Of a DNA stretch of 64,000 nucleotides, positions 1 through 10,644 are shown one piece after another; the first letter of the stretch is position 1, and each line of letters begins with the position of its first letter. The position numbers were made by a program, and so were the translations under genes. Below the pieces are notes generated by a model. The model was given only the letters and a program-made list of their open reading frames with translations, was not told where the DNA came from and searched no databases. The DNA comes from Medicago truncatula. Its lineage: Eukaryota; Streptophyta; Magnoliopsida; Fabales; Fabaceae. The stretch spans positions 51,023,755-51,087,754 of the forward strand of contig NC_053048.1 of the NCBI RefSeq assembly GCF_003473485.1, given 5' to 3'.

Positions 1-327
1 GCAATCCATCTCTGACTATTACACCCGTTTCAGCCAGTCCCATACTAACCCGCGCATGAACTGCACCTGCTGCACTGGTTTCCACTTCAACCTACCACTT
101 CAAGTGTTCCATGATATAGTGGTAATTCCATTTTGAGTAAATTTCCAACTCATCTCATCCACTTGATCTTCCCCAAAAAGATGTATCGCTAAAATACATG
201 ATGCATCCCTCTCACTAAAATTGCTCTCCACAAAACTTATGCGCCACTGCCTTCTATTTTCTTCTATAAGTTCTGACACATTCATGTTAGGCCGATTCCG
301 GGTTAATTGGACTTGTGACATATGCAT
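1..327 (-). pseudogene. LINE (non-LTR retrotransposon) pol remnant, cut by window edge
   Basis: The minus strand encodes about 70 residues resembling the stretch between reverse transcriptase and the zf-RVT/RNase H part of plant LINE polyproteins. Visible signs are VSELIEENRRQW, then a spaced SILAI-like segment, then the W-x-F-x-x-N-G pattern (SWKFTQNG). The frame then stops. In a shifted frame towards base 1 there is a weak RNase H-like stretch (TGVIVRDG). No RT catalytic motif is in the window. This is a decayed 5'-truncated copy, not a functional gene. The assignment rests on pattern memory only. Confidence 0.45.
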
Positions 328-1699
328 TTTTTTTAGAGGATGTATTCATAGTTTTGTGGGTCTAAATTAACTGTTTTATGTTTTGATAAATTCTCCCTAA
401 CTGGATAATTCTTGGAGTTTTGTTTATTTCAATTGTTTAGCGAAATAGGTTGATCATTTGGAGTAACACCAAACAACAGAGAAGTATAGACTTTGTTAAG
501 CTCGCCGGACGAGGACTTTGAAATATCCCAAATGAAGATTCTACTTCCATTGCATGACGAGCAGGCGTGATCAGTTGCCATCGTCTGACAAATGCAAAAC
601 GTGCCTAGCAAAGATCGGATAAATTTTACAATATCTCAACTTTCTGTGGATCGCCTGACGTCACAGATTGGTCGCCTGGCGACGCGATAGGATTAGGACC
701 ATTAGGCAAGCATTTTTTTAGGCATTAAGGCAGAAAGTCGTCCGGTGAAGCGATACGTTTGCAGATGATGACGTAAATTTCTTATAGTATTTAAATGTTT
801 TTGTGAGATTCAATATTGTTATGGTATTTTGGCATTGTCAAAAGAACTATAACATTAATTTGGCAAGCTAGAAAGTTGAAGATTCAACTTCTATCATGTG
901 CATTCTCATCAATTTTTTTCATTGTTATGTCTAAGATCACGAGTAGCCAAATCCCTACATTTAGATAAAGAAGAACCTCGTTTAATCTTCATGTGATTCA
1001 GTTCTCATAATATTCATGTAATTGATGTTTTATGTTTTTATACATTGATTATTATTCTTAATGACTTTCATTGCGATCACTACCGAGTCGATTTTATGAA
1101 TACTTCGCTATTGCAAAATAAGTAGTGATAGCTAGAAATATGGTCTTTGGTCATGATATTTATTTCCTATAGGAATTTTATCACTTCTTCATTACAAATT
1201 GGTGTTCTTTAAGGCTTAGACTGATAATCGATCACTTAAGGAATTAGGGATCATTGCTATGAATAAAGGGTTTTGAGCCAATGAATTGGACTAAACCTTG
1301 TCGATTTTAACTTGTTTTTGTAAAACTTAATTGTGCAAGTAGATAAATTGCGAACATGTAAGTGAAAATGAGGGAATTCGAGTTCTAATCGTTTTTAATG
1401 ATTCGTAATCAAATCTTTAATTCGCTCATGGTTACTAAATCAAACAAAATTTCATTCATAATTTGTAATCATTCTCAACAGTTTTGCTGCATAATTAAAT
1501 TAAACACAATCCATGTAAAAACATCTTATTCACTACTAGTACTTGTATGATTTGATACACCTTCCAAATAGATATGAATGTGGTATATAGATTCATATTT
1601 AAAGATCTTGGCATTAGTTCAATATACAAGATCTTGTTTTTCATAAAATAAAATAAAAAAAAAAAAATTCCATCAACATTCCAATATACATTTTTGTAT
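328..1699. other. Intergenic, no gene seen
   Basis: AT-rich spacer. Bases 430-800 are slightly richer in GC and hold a short minus-strand frame with no recognisable domain; it could be more decayed transposon DNA. Nothing else can be supported. Confidence 0.5.
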
Positions 1700-1900
1700 G
1701 GGATGAGCCATGGCGCAATGGCCAAATTGATTCCTTGTGACCGGTTAGTCACGAGTTCAAATTGATCCCTTATCCACTTTCCTCACAAATCCACTTTCCA
1801 TACATCTACCCTCCTTAGACACCCGTCGGTATAGCCTCGTCCACTTGACTGCCCTAACGATCAAGTTTTATCTTAGTAGACACATAGCTAGCCTTTTAGA
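1700..1900 (+). mobile_element. tRNA-derived SINE-like insertion
   Basis: Bases 1711-1721 (TGGCGCAATGG) match the pol III A-box consensus TRGYNNARNNG. Bases 1755-1763 (GTTCAAATT) resemble a B box, preceded by the TTGTGACCGGTTAGTCACGA segment typical of plant SINE heads. The 3' half is diverged and I could not find clear target duplications, so the right boundary is approximate. A real tRNA is excluded because no cloverleaf can be closed. Confidence 0.55.
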
Positions 1901-2072
1901 AAATACCAAAAACAAGTCAAATTTTTATAGACTTCTTTAAGTGAAAATTAAGAGTGACACACAAGAAAACTAGGTGTGTTCTATTTAAACATTGTCTGTA
2001 AAGTAGTATCAGAACTCTTTCATACACCACTTTTGGTGTATAAACTATAAAGAGTTCTGAATGGAAATATGA

Positions 2073-2384
2073 CTAAAACCAAATGGCCTTTGCATCCATA
2101 AGCATTTGTTTGAGAGATCCATCAACATGATGAGATATCACATCTTTTGAAGATCCAACAAATTTTCCACCTATGAACACTGCTGGAACTGAAGGGTTAC
2201 ATCCAAAATTACCCCTCAAAGCCCATTCCATTTCTCTACCATATGTATCATTGTCTAGTTCATATACTGCAGGACTTGCTCCAAGTTCATAGAAAAGTTG
2301 TTTGATGCTATGACACATGTAACATGAACTCTTTGTAAATATAACTGCAGCTTTCTTTGATGCCAAATCCTTTACTCTATCCAT
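2073..2384 (-). CDS. CC-type (class III, ROXY-like) glutaredoxin with CYMC active site
   Basis: Single-exon gene for 103 residues, the usual length of plant-specific CC-type glutaredoxins. These are nuclear/cytosolic proteins that bind TGA bZIP factors and modulate stress, nutrient or floral transcription. The thioredoxin-fold landmarks are present: active site CYMC at residues 21-24, the VPAVFIGG segment with the cis-proline at 67, and the glutathione-binding G-rich stretch ending at G77. The second position, usually Cys in this family, is Tyr, but the CxxC spacing is kept. The C-terminus is AKAIWF rather than the family ALWL. Two paralogues lie in the window (21.2 and 27.7 kb, plus strand), so this is a dispersed local cluster. 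A TATA box sits about 105 bp upstream of the ATG. The family call is firm; the exact orthologue and targets are unknown. Confidence 0.93.
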   Translation of the reverse strand: MDRVKDLASKKAAVIFTKSSCYMCHSIKQLFYELGASPAVYELDNDTYGREMEWALRGNFGCNPSVPAVFIGGKFVGSSKDVISHHVDGSLKQMLMDAKAIWF

Positions 2385-2488
2385 TACTAAATATATATAA
2401 AAATATGAATCTTGAAAATATTCAAAGTTTTTTTTTTATTGCTAAGGTTTTTGTTTTGTCTTGTGAAATTTTTAGATTTCGTTACCTC

Positions 2489-2497
2489 TTATTTATA
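2489..2497 (-). promoter_or_regulatory. TATA box of glutaredoxin 1
   Basis: The minus strand reads TATAAATAA about 105 bp upstream of the glutaredoxin ATG at 2384, a plausible spacing for a core promoter with a short intronless leader. Confidence 0.5.
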
Positions 2498-2549
2498 GTG
2501 GTTTGTGAGGAAAGTGGATTGCAATATATAATATATAGAAAAGTATAAA

Positions 2550-3694
2550 ACAGAAATAATTATAGTTAAATTGGATAGGAAAGAAAGAGAAAAGGAATTT
2601 AAAGTTCTTTCACATATTTGTTTGGATAAGGGAAATGCTCATTGATCATTTGGTAGATGGTGACACTCGTAATGTATTGCCCTGAACAAGTTGGATTTAG
2701 CATCATATTGTATATGATAATTCAAATATCTTTGGAGGTTAATGTCCGTACAATCAATCAATGCTGGAAAAGGAATATGAACATATTATTTATTTTATTA
2801 GCTGAAAAAAAAAAAGTCTCATTTTCAGCATCATGAACATTATTATAATGTTATCTTATAGTAATATTAATATATACAATCTTCTCATAGGTAGATGGAA
2901 CAAAACCAATGCTGTGTTGTGGACAAAATCTATCAAAAGAATGTAATCCAATAGAATTTATTTAATAAGTATTATGCGAAGTTTCAGAAGTTCGAAGACT
3001 CGCTGAGAGATGTTAACTCCTTTAATAGATCTTTGAACCTGAAAAGAATAGTCTCTACCTTCTAGTCGTAGGATGCTTTGAGAAAAAAAAAAAAAAAAAG
3101 TAATTATGAAGAAAAAAATTACCCACTACCAATTAAGAAAAAGTAATCAATTGATACTAACTACCAAAATTTGCAACATTATTTGTATTAGGTTATGTTT
3201 AGGTATGATGCTCGGTTTTGAGGCTGATGTGGAGAAAGATTAGAGTTAATCCGAGTCCTTTTTCACTTTGGTCCCGGTTCAGAATCATGGAATGCAAAAA
3301 CTGTTGTAAGGCTGGCTATGGGTATGGGAAGAGATTCTTCAAAAGTTTGTGTGATGAAAATTCCAATGTTTATTATTATTTGATTCAATAAATAAGATTC
3401 AATCTAGCTTTTGGTATAAATGCTTTGGCTGAGTGATTATTCTCTTTTTTGAGAATTATTGTATATATCCACGAACCAAAAGATTTGGGATTCTTCATCA
3501 ATTTGTAGTATCAACTCAAGGGTAGAGAGAATGTCAACTTCAAAGTAAATTTGCTAGAAAGATAAGATATAATTAGGGTGATGGTAAGTTAGTGAATGTC
3601 ACACTTTCATATCTAATGATAATAGTTTGTAAATTTAACTCGATATACACAAATTGAATTCCCTATGTTTAAGCAATCAGACAGTTATCTATTT
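2550..3694. other. Intergenic, no gene seen
   Basis: AT-rich upstream region of glutaredoxin 1 running to the target duplication of the copia element. It contains short A-runs but no frame, RNA gene or repeat that I can identify. Confidence 0.5.
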
Positions 3695-3699
3695 AAAAT

Positions 3700-4384
3700 T
3701 GTTGTGAATTCGTTCTGAAAACTACACCAATAATAAATTTGATGCATGGAGCAAATTAATATCAAGTAATCAAATCAAGCGGATAGCAAATAATTCAAAC
3801 AAAAGTAAACAGCAAGAGATAAAAGGAAGAAGGAGAACACAATAATTTGTTTACCAAGTTCGGTCTAATGATGACCTAGTCTGGGGGAGAGAGCAGCTCT
3901 CCGTTCCACTATAATGATATGAGTTTCTTTACAAAGAGATATTGAGTTACAAGAATCAGTCTCCAAACCTAATTTTACACAAGTCCCAGCCTCTTCTCAT
4001 GACTAAGAGACTCAATCCTAATAGTGCTTTGTTCAAGGTGGATCAAAACAATCCCAACCCTAGTGTTTGTTGCCAAGAAAAATTCTCTATAAACCATAGT
4101 TTGTATGTTGGCTTCTAAACCCTGTTTTCTACACACATAATCATCTGATACAAGGTTTATATTTATAGTGGAAAGCATCCCTAAAAAATTGGAACAAAAC
4201 AAACCCACAAGCTGTTTTATTTTTCTCCTCCTACGCGAAATCGGCCACCGAGTTTGCAAAATCGGCTACCAATTTTTCACGAGACAAAAGTCTCCAAAAC
4301 CAGGTCAAAATCGGCCACCATGTGGTACAAATCGGCCACCCATTTTGACAGACAGGATGCACATTTTTGAGTCACTTTTCAATA
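3700..4384 (-). repeat. 3' LTR of the copia element
   Basis: Aligns almost end to end with 9611-10294. On the plus strand it starts TGTTGTGAATTCG and ends TTTTCAATA; the partner ends TTTTCAACA, so the terminal CA has mutated to TA here. Near the transcription-start end it holds several copies of AATCGGCCACC. Confidence 0.92.
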
Positions 4385-4396
4385 ATTCTCCACCTT
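4385..4396 (-). other. Polypurine tract of the copia element
   Basis: The minus strand reads AAGGTGGAGAAT immediately before the 3' LTR, the expected position of the plus-strand priming tract. Confidence 0.6.
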
Positions 4397-4908
4397 GACT
4401 CTAAAATAGTGATGATGTCAATTTAACCATCAATCACCTTGTTGCTCTCTCCAACCTTCATCTATGCTTCAATGAAGTTAATCAAGTCTACACCATACCT
4501 CTTCAGCCCCCGAAGTGATCAAATCCGTCCTCCTGAAGATTCTCTTGCATCCAATCACCCTTGATCTTTTATGGTAATCCCACAAGCCATGTTATACATT
4601 CTTCAACCTCCGGAATACCTTCCATCTTCATGAAGAATTCCCTTGCTCACAACTACAGCATAGCACCCAAGGTTCTCCATAGTCGTACCATTTCCGGTGT
4701 GTTCGACTCCACCTCAAGCAGAGCTTTCTACCTCTTAACTAGCAAATACGTACATCACACTATATCTTCCACCTTGAAACTCCACTTCAATAGGTAGATC
4801 ATGAGTACTGTTACCTCCGCCTCTCCAGACTGACCATGAGTATTCTTACCACCGCCTCTCCAGGCTGATGTTGAGTGTTTAACGTCTCTCCAGACAATTC
4901 TTAAACAC

Positions 4909-6445
4909 TCACTTGCTTCCCACTACCCTTTGATTCTTAGGTAATGAAACAAGTTTCCAAGTATGGTTTTTTTTTTCTTCCAATGAAAGTATTTCCTCAT
5001 TCATTGCCTTCAGCCAATCCTTGTTTTCATTGCTTTGTAATGCTTCCCTGATGTTCTTTGGTTCCGAGTCTTGCAATTCTTCAGCTACATTCAAAGCATA
5101 ACAAATAAGATCAGCATAACCGTATCTTTCAGGTGGATTAATTTGTCTCCTTTGCCTATCTCTTGTTGGCTGATAGTCAGGATTAATTATTTTTTGGCCT
5201 TCACTCTCATCAGGTACTGAAGTCTGATCCTTCTCTTACCTTTCATCAGTGGTAGGCTCCACCTCAAACTGAATTTTCTATACCCCCGTTTCTGAGTTTG
5301 TTTCCAGGTCTTTGCACTTCATCCCCATGCGGGTCTCATCAAAAGTAACATCCCTGCTTATAATAAATTTTGATCCTTCAGGTTCCATCTTCCACAGTTT
5401 GTAACCTTTCACACCTTCAGGATAACCCATGAAAATACACTTCACAACTCTAGCATCAAGTTTGTCCTGTCTGACATGAGCAAATGCTAAAGCTCCAAAA
5501 CTTTCAAATTAGAGTAGTCTGCCGGTCTCCCACTCCAAACCTCTATAAGTGTCTTCAAATCTATCCCTGTTGATGGACATCTGTTAATCAAATATGTTGC
5601 AATACTAACAGCTTCTCCCCAGAAACTCTTGGACAATCCAGCTCCCAACAACATACACCTCACACGCTCCAACAAGGTCCTGTTCATTCTTTCAGCAAGA
5701 CCATTTTGTTGAGGTGTGTATGTCACGGTTCTATGCCTCTTTATACCTTTTTTCCTGCAAAACTCATTAAACTTCTCTGAAACAAACTCCAGGCCATTGT
5801 CAGTTCTCAACACTTTCAGTTTAGTTCCAATCTGATTTTCTACAAGTGTATGTCATTCTTTAAATTTTTCAAAAGCGTCACTTTTATTCTTCATAATGTA
5901 AACTCATACCCTTCTAGAATAATCATCAATAATAGACATGAAATATGAACCTCCCTCATGAGTTTTAACTGATGTTGGATCCCAGAGATCCGAATGAACA
6001 TACTCAAAAGACCTACTAGATTTATGCACACCCACTCCAAACTTCACCTTGTGTTGTTTGCCTAATGTGCAATTATCACAGAAATCTAGTTTGTTCAATT
6101 TTTCATTCCCTAGCAAAACTTGTTTAGCTAGCTCAACCAAACCGCTCTCACTAACATGACCCAACCTCAAATGCCACAATTTAGTTATGTCCAGAGCGTC
6201 TACACTAGCAACCGATGCATGAGCTATAATGGTGGAACCTTCTAAAATATATAAACCATGTATTTTAGACCCTTTAGCTATAACTAATGCACCATGAGAG
6301 ATTCTTATCATACCACGTTCAATTCTAGTACAATATCCTAGACCATCAAACATGCTTATAGATATTAAATTTATCTTAAGTTCAGGAATATACCTCACAT
6401 CCTTCAAAAGGAAATCACGGTCATCAAACATTTTAAGACGGATAG
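4909..6445 (-). pseudogene. copia pol remnant: integrase and truncated reverse transcriptase
   Basis: The frame resumes just left of the solo LTR. It contains the gag-pre-integrase region (LWHLRLGH, then C-x2-C in DFCDNCTLGKQ), the integrase core (HSDLWDP with the first catalytic Asp; RTDNGLEF with the second Asp; QQNGLAERMNRTL with the catalytic Glu), an integrase C-terminal part, and the start of the RT domain (REALQSNENKDWLKAMNEE, ending at VVGSK near 4910). Damage is visible: two in-frame TGA codons at positions where the family normally has Trp (about 5900 and 5850), a 1-base frameshift near 5500, further stops near 5280 and 5238, and loss of everything downstream including the RT catalytic centre and RNase H. 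Non-coding sequence follows to the polypurine tract. Confidence 0.85.
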
Positions 6446-7067
6446 TGTAACACCCCGTTTTCCCAACTTAAAAATTTCAAACATATTATCAGAGTATTCA
6501 ACACATAAACGGAATGCTACACTTCTAAAAGTCATAAATGAGATAATTAACTAATTATCCTTCAACATAAATCATCAACATATTCGCAGCGGATTAAATT
6601 CTTCAACATAAATAAGTCTTGGCACGCAGGCCTTATCAATATCTCATAAATTCAGTTTAAACAACATAGTCATGAAATCATAATCAAATACGTAAGAAAT
6701 GGAAAATAGCCACAAAAGATCTCATCCCGTTACGTATCAGAGCACCTAAAGACTCAGTGAGGGATAACCACTCACGACATCAAAGAAACTGCAACTATTC
6801 TCGATCACCTGCAAGTTACTCATACGAAGAGCAACATTTCCAAGCAGGAGGGGTGAGATTTTACAAAACAATAATATTAAGCATATAATTCAACAATTAA
6901 ATTTAACAACAAGAAATCATCATAATATTCATCATAGATAATAATGTATCATTTATCACTTCATTCATAGTTCATATAAATAATCACAACTTCACAACTT
7001 ATCACCTTTGACTCGACAAATGCAACTATGCAACTTAGACCTCTTATATGCATGTGGTACCAATCTA

Positions 7068-7197
7068 GGGCATCAAGCCCTCAACGTAACAAGTATTAAT
7101 ATACTTCCAGGGCATCAAGCCCCCAACATAATTGAGCTAAAGCTCCAGGGCATCAAGCCCCCAACGTGGTGAGCAAAGGCTCCAGGGCATCAAGCCC
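7068..7197 (+). repeat. Four spaced copies of GGGCATCAAGCCC inside the solo LTR
   Basis: Identical 13-mers start at 7068, 7110, 7148 and 7185 (spacing 42, 38 and 37 bp). GGGC...GCCC arms make each copy a small hairpin. The intervening sequence is partly conserved (CCAACGT, CTCCAG). Confidence 0.88.
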
Positions 7198-7583
7198 CCA
7201 ACAATGAATGCTAATGCATGGACACAACAACTTAACTTCTTATAAACAACAACCTCTTATAAGTCCAATAATTTGGAACATCATCATCATCAACTTAGAC
7301 CGACTCATGCAGCTTAGTTAAATAACAAACAACAACATAGGCAGTATGCAAATCATCATGATATAACAATATCGAATGCAAATCAACATCTCAAATATCA
7401 ACATAATTCATATAATGTATATACAGTTATATACCATTAAAAACAACATTAGATCATATTAATTCAGGCTTACTGAAACAACAACAGCAAGATAACAACT
7501 TAGTTTTTAACCTCTGATCAACTCACATCAATTCGTGCGACAATGATCGCATTTAACCTAAACAAGGCATTCTGTAACCGGTT

Positions 7584-7920
7584 AGCTCGCGAGGCGAGAG
7601 CCTCTACTCACCATGGCGAGTTCAGGTGCAACTAACAAAAATTCATTCTAAAATCTTTCCAGGTTCAATCTCATTCTCCAATCTTTCCTAATCATTATTA
7701 GACATGTTCAGGCACTCAAAAACATCTAAGTATCAACTCAAAAGTCAAAATTACGAAATCTGGATAGCTCTCTGGTCATGCTCGCTATGGCGAGTTCATC
7801 TGTTCGCTATGACAATTTGCGAGGTGCAACTCGCGAGGCGAGGGAAAATTGCTCGCGAGGCGAGCGATGAACTTCATCACTTGCGAGGCGAGGATCATCG
7901 TTCGCGAGGGCGAGCGATGA
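7584..7920 (+). repeat. Array of CTCGCGAGGCGAG-type motifs inside the solo LTR
   Basis: At least five exact or near copies of CGCGAGGCGAG occur (near 7587, 7841, 7855, 7885 and 7903), with related TATGGCGAG variants between. CTCGCGAG is a perfect palindrome. The block is much richer in GC than its surroundings. Confidence 0.8.
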
Positions 7921-8575
7921 ATGTTGGCACGGGCAGAAGTGCAGTTTTCACGAAAATTCACTATTTCTCATGGTTTTAAGCCTAACATTGATTCCAGAAT
8001 TCATCCTACATATTATCTAAGGTCTAGGAACAGTTTCTACATCAATCTAACAAGTTTCCACCGTTTAATCAATAATTCTACAATTTTTACCTAATTTTCA
8101 ATTCCTCTAAAACTCATCCTACATCATGTTAAATCTAATCATTGAATCACAGACTTAATAGAATTGCAAAGTTAGTCTCACCCTTACCTTAATACTCAAA
8201 ATCGCAGCACTCTAGGTCTCTTGCTCTTCTCTTGGTTTTTTCTCCCTTTTCTCCAAAAACTGATCGTACGTACGTTATGTTTTTCTAACTAGGTCTCTCC
8301 TATTTATATCTCTTCCATCTATCTTATCTTATTTCTCTTTCTCCCCCAAAACTCTCTAAAATCTCAAAACAACACCTAAACTCAATAATTATTTTATTTT
8401 CAAATCTTATTTTATTAAACAATAAAATAAGTCAAAACTCCTCGTAAAATCACCTCAATCATATAAATCTCTTAAATCACACACATATCATATAAATATA
8501 ATATAAACTCATCATAATAAATTCTAGACTCAATTAAATAATTAAATAATTAAATAATTCAAAGAGGGCGTTACA

Positions 8576-9565
8576 TATAGTACCCATACCTTGAATTTTA
8601 CAAGCCTTATTATTACCGAGGCGAACAACTCCACCTTCTTTCAGCTCTAATGTTTCAAAGTACTCCTTTCTCAGACATATGTGATAAGAGCACCCATAGT
8701 CCAAGACCCAGCCCTTTTCAGGTTCCCAACTTGTCACAGTTAGTGCTCCAACACTCTCATAACCTTCCTCTTCACTTGCAAGCTGAACGGATGGATTACC
8801 ACTTCCATTGCCCTTTCTCTCCGGACAATCCTTCTTGAAGTGGCCTGGATTGTGACAAATAAAATATTTGTACTGTGTTTTATTACCACCACCCTTCGAC
8901 CTAGACTTTGACCTGAAATTCTTGCCTTTCCCATTTCCTCTGTTTTGACTTCTCCCCCTTGAGACATTCAAGCCTTCTCCACTATCATCAACCTTCAACT
9001 CTTTGAACTTAGTTAACTCTTTGGTTCTCAAAGCTGCTTGAACTTCCTCCAAAGTGATAGTGCCCTCTTTGCCATAAAGCATAATATCCTTGAAATTCTC
9101 AAAGAACTTAGGTAAAGCACACAGTAGGTGTAAGGCTTTATCCTCGTCTTCCAGATTAACATCTATGTTCGCCAAATCATCAATAATCTTATTGAACTCC
9201 GTCAGTTGCTCCATTATAGGTTTTGACTCCACTATTCGGTAAAAGTAGAGTTGTTGTTTCAGACATTGTCTATGTGCCAAGGACTTGGTCATGTACAATG
9301 AATCAAGTTTATTCCACATAGACACAACAATAGTTTCCCTTGCTACCTCTCTCAACACCTTATCCCAAAGACATAGAATGATAGAACTGACCGCTTTATC
9401 ATTCATCTCCGTCTTCTCAGCATGTGTCAGATGCGGAGGCATCTGTGCTTCTCCCTTCAATGCTTCAACACACTTTTGTTGAATTAGAATTGCCCTCATC
9501 TTTACCTTCCACAACCAGAAGTCGTTACTACTGGTAAACTTTTCAATATCCCACTTCGACCCCAT
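8576..9565 (-). pseudogene. copia Gag and protease start
   Basis: Reads about 330 residues from MGSKWDIEKF to the junction with the solo LTR. It holds a copia Gag domain (UBN2-like, residues ~1-200), a basic Arg/Gly/Lys-rich segment, a zinc knuckle, and the protease start with the Asp of WVLD-x-G. Two key positions are altered: the first Cys of the CCHC knuckle is Tyr (Y-x2-C-x4-H-x4-C), and the residue after the protease catalytic Asp is Tyr where the family has Ser or Thr (DYG). The rest of the frame is open, so Gag itself may still be translatable, but the polyprotein is broken. Confidence 0.85.
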
Positions 9566-9592
9566 GATACCTGGTTATTGATTTGACATTTG

Positions 9593-9608
9593 CCCCACGG
9601 TGGCGCCA
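9593..9608 (-). other. Primer-binding site of the copia element
   Basis: The minus strand reads TGGCGCCACCGTGGGG two bases after the 5' LTR end. It sits where the tRNA primer pairs. It is not the initiator-Met type (TGGTATCAGAGC) common in copia elements, so the primer tRNA is uncertain. Confidence 0.5.
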
Positions 9609-9610
9609 AT

Positions 9611-10294
9611 TGTTGTGAATTCGTTGTGAAAACCACACCAATAATAAACTTGATGCGTGGAGCAAATTAATACCAAGTAATCAAATCAAGTGGATAGCAA
9701 ATAATTAAAACAAAAGTAAACAACAAGAGATAAAAGGAAGAAGGAGAACACAAGAATTTGTTTACCCAATTCGGTCTAATGATGACCTAGTCTGGGGGAG
9801 AGAGCAGCTCGCCGTTCCATTATAATGATGTGAGTTTCTTTACAAAGAGATATTGAGTTACAAGAATCGGTCTTCAAACCTAATTCTGCCAAATTCCCAG
9901 CCTCTTCTCATGACTAAGAGACTCAATCCTAATAGTGCTTTGTTCAAGGTGAATCAAAACAATCCCAACCCTAGTGTTTGTTGCCAAGAGAAATTCTCTA
10001 TAAACCCTAGTTTGTATGTTGGCTTCTAAACCCTGTTTTCTACACACATAATCATCTGATACAAGGTTTATATTTATAGTGGAAAGCATCCCTAAAAAAT
10101 TGGAACAAAACAGACCAACAAGCTGTTTTATTTTTCTCCTCCTGCGCGAAATAGGCCACCGAGTTTGCAAAATCGGCCACCAATTTTTCACGAGACAAAA
10201 TTCTCCAAAATCAATCAAAATCGACCACCGTGTGGTACAAATCTGCCATCGATTTTGACTGACAAGATACACATTTTTGAGTCACTTTTCAACA
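9611..10294 (-). repeat. 5' LTR of the copia element
   Basis: 684 bp, TG...CA on both strands, paired with 3700-4384 and followed by the target duplication AAAAT. It includes a TATATTTATAG-like stretch near 10070 and the AATCGGCCACC repeat copies near 10150-10250. Confidence 0.92.
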
Positions 10295-10455
10295 AAAATA
10301 TAAATAAAAAAAATCACACAGTTGCATATTGGATCAAGATCATACAGTTTACATTCAAACTTTGAATTTTGGCTTCAATTTGTCAAAGTTGGAATGTGGG
10401 TTTGTTTGAAAGTAGTCTATCTCTATTGAAGGCCATGAATTGTAGGAGAAAGTGG

Positions 10456-10525
10456 GTGTCGTAGTGAGACCACATCAACTCCTAGAAATTGTGTCGTAGT
10501 GAGACCACATCAACTCCTAGAAATT
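10456..10525 (+). repeat. 35-bp perfect tandem duplication
   Basis: The unit starting GTGTCGTAGTGAGACCACAT is present twice head to tail (10456-10490 and 10491-10525) with no mismatch, a simple local duplication in the spacer between two LTR insertions. No coding or regulatory role is visible. The spacer 10300-10639 holds nothing else. Confidence 0.92.
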
Positions 10526-10644
10526 ACCACATTGCGTTACCGTTACACATATCAAAGGTTAGATAAGGGAAAGTTATGTTCATCATTTATAGATGTTGGA
10601 GTACATAACCTAGACAATAATACCAAATTAAGGGCTTGGAGCAC

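Larger units (their letters stand above)
6446..8575 (+). mobile_element. Solo LTR (gypsy/Tekay-like) nested in the copia element
   Basis: A 2130-bp block interrupts the copia pol frame exactly between two halves of one codon context. Its ends are TGTAACACCCC and GGGCGTTACA, the TG...CA inverted ends of an LTR. The flanking pentamers are GATAG (6441-6445) and TATAG (8576-8580), a 5-bp target duplication with one change. No coding capacity or second LTR is present, so this is best read as a solo LTR left by recombination. The TGTAACACCC terminus resembles Tekay-type chromovirus LTRs, from memory. The 91-residue frame at 7704-7979 is fortuitous. Confidence 0.82.
3700..10294 (-). mobile_element. 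Ty1-copia LTR retrotransposon, inactivated, with nested solo LTR
   Basis: The element is bounded by two ~685-bp LTRs (3700-4384 and 9611-10294) and by identical 5-bp target duplications AAAAT (3695-3699 and 10295-10299). It reads right to left: 5' LTR, primer-binding site, Gag, protease, integrase, start of reverse transcriptase, polypurine tract, 3' LTR. The gene order protease-integrase-RT marks it as copia; the Gag N-terminus (KFTSSNDFWLWKVKMRA) looks Tork-like, a tentative lineage call. The RT catalytic part and RNase H are missing. There are in-frame stops, a frameshift, and a 2130-bp solo LTR inserted in pol. By eye the two LTRs differ at roughly 40 of 685 positions, so the insertion is not recent. 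Confidence 0.9.

Noticed and set aside
1700-1770. Possible tRNA gene from the A and B boxes
   Set aside because: No acceptor stem or anticodon arm can be formed; fits a SINE head.
7068-7197. CRISPR-like spaced identical repeats
   Set aside because: Only four copies, spacers share sequence with one another, plant nuclear context and inside an LTR.
7704-7979. 91-codon plus-strand open frame
   Set aside because: Lies inside the solo LTR and is mostly the GC-rich CGAGGCGAG array; no domain.
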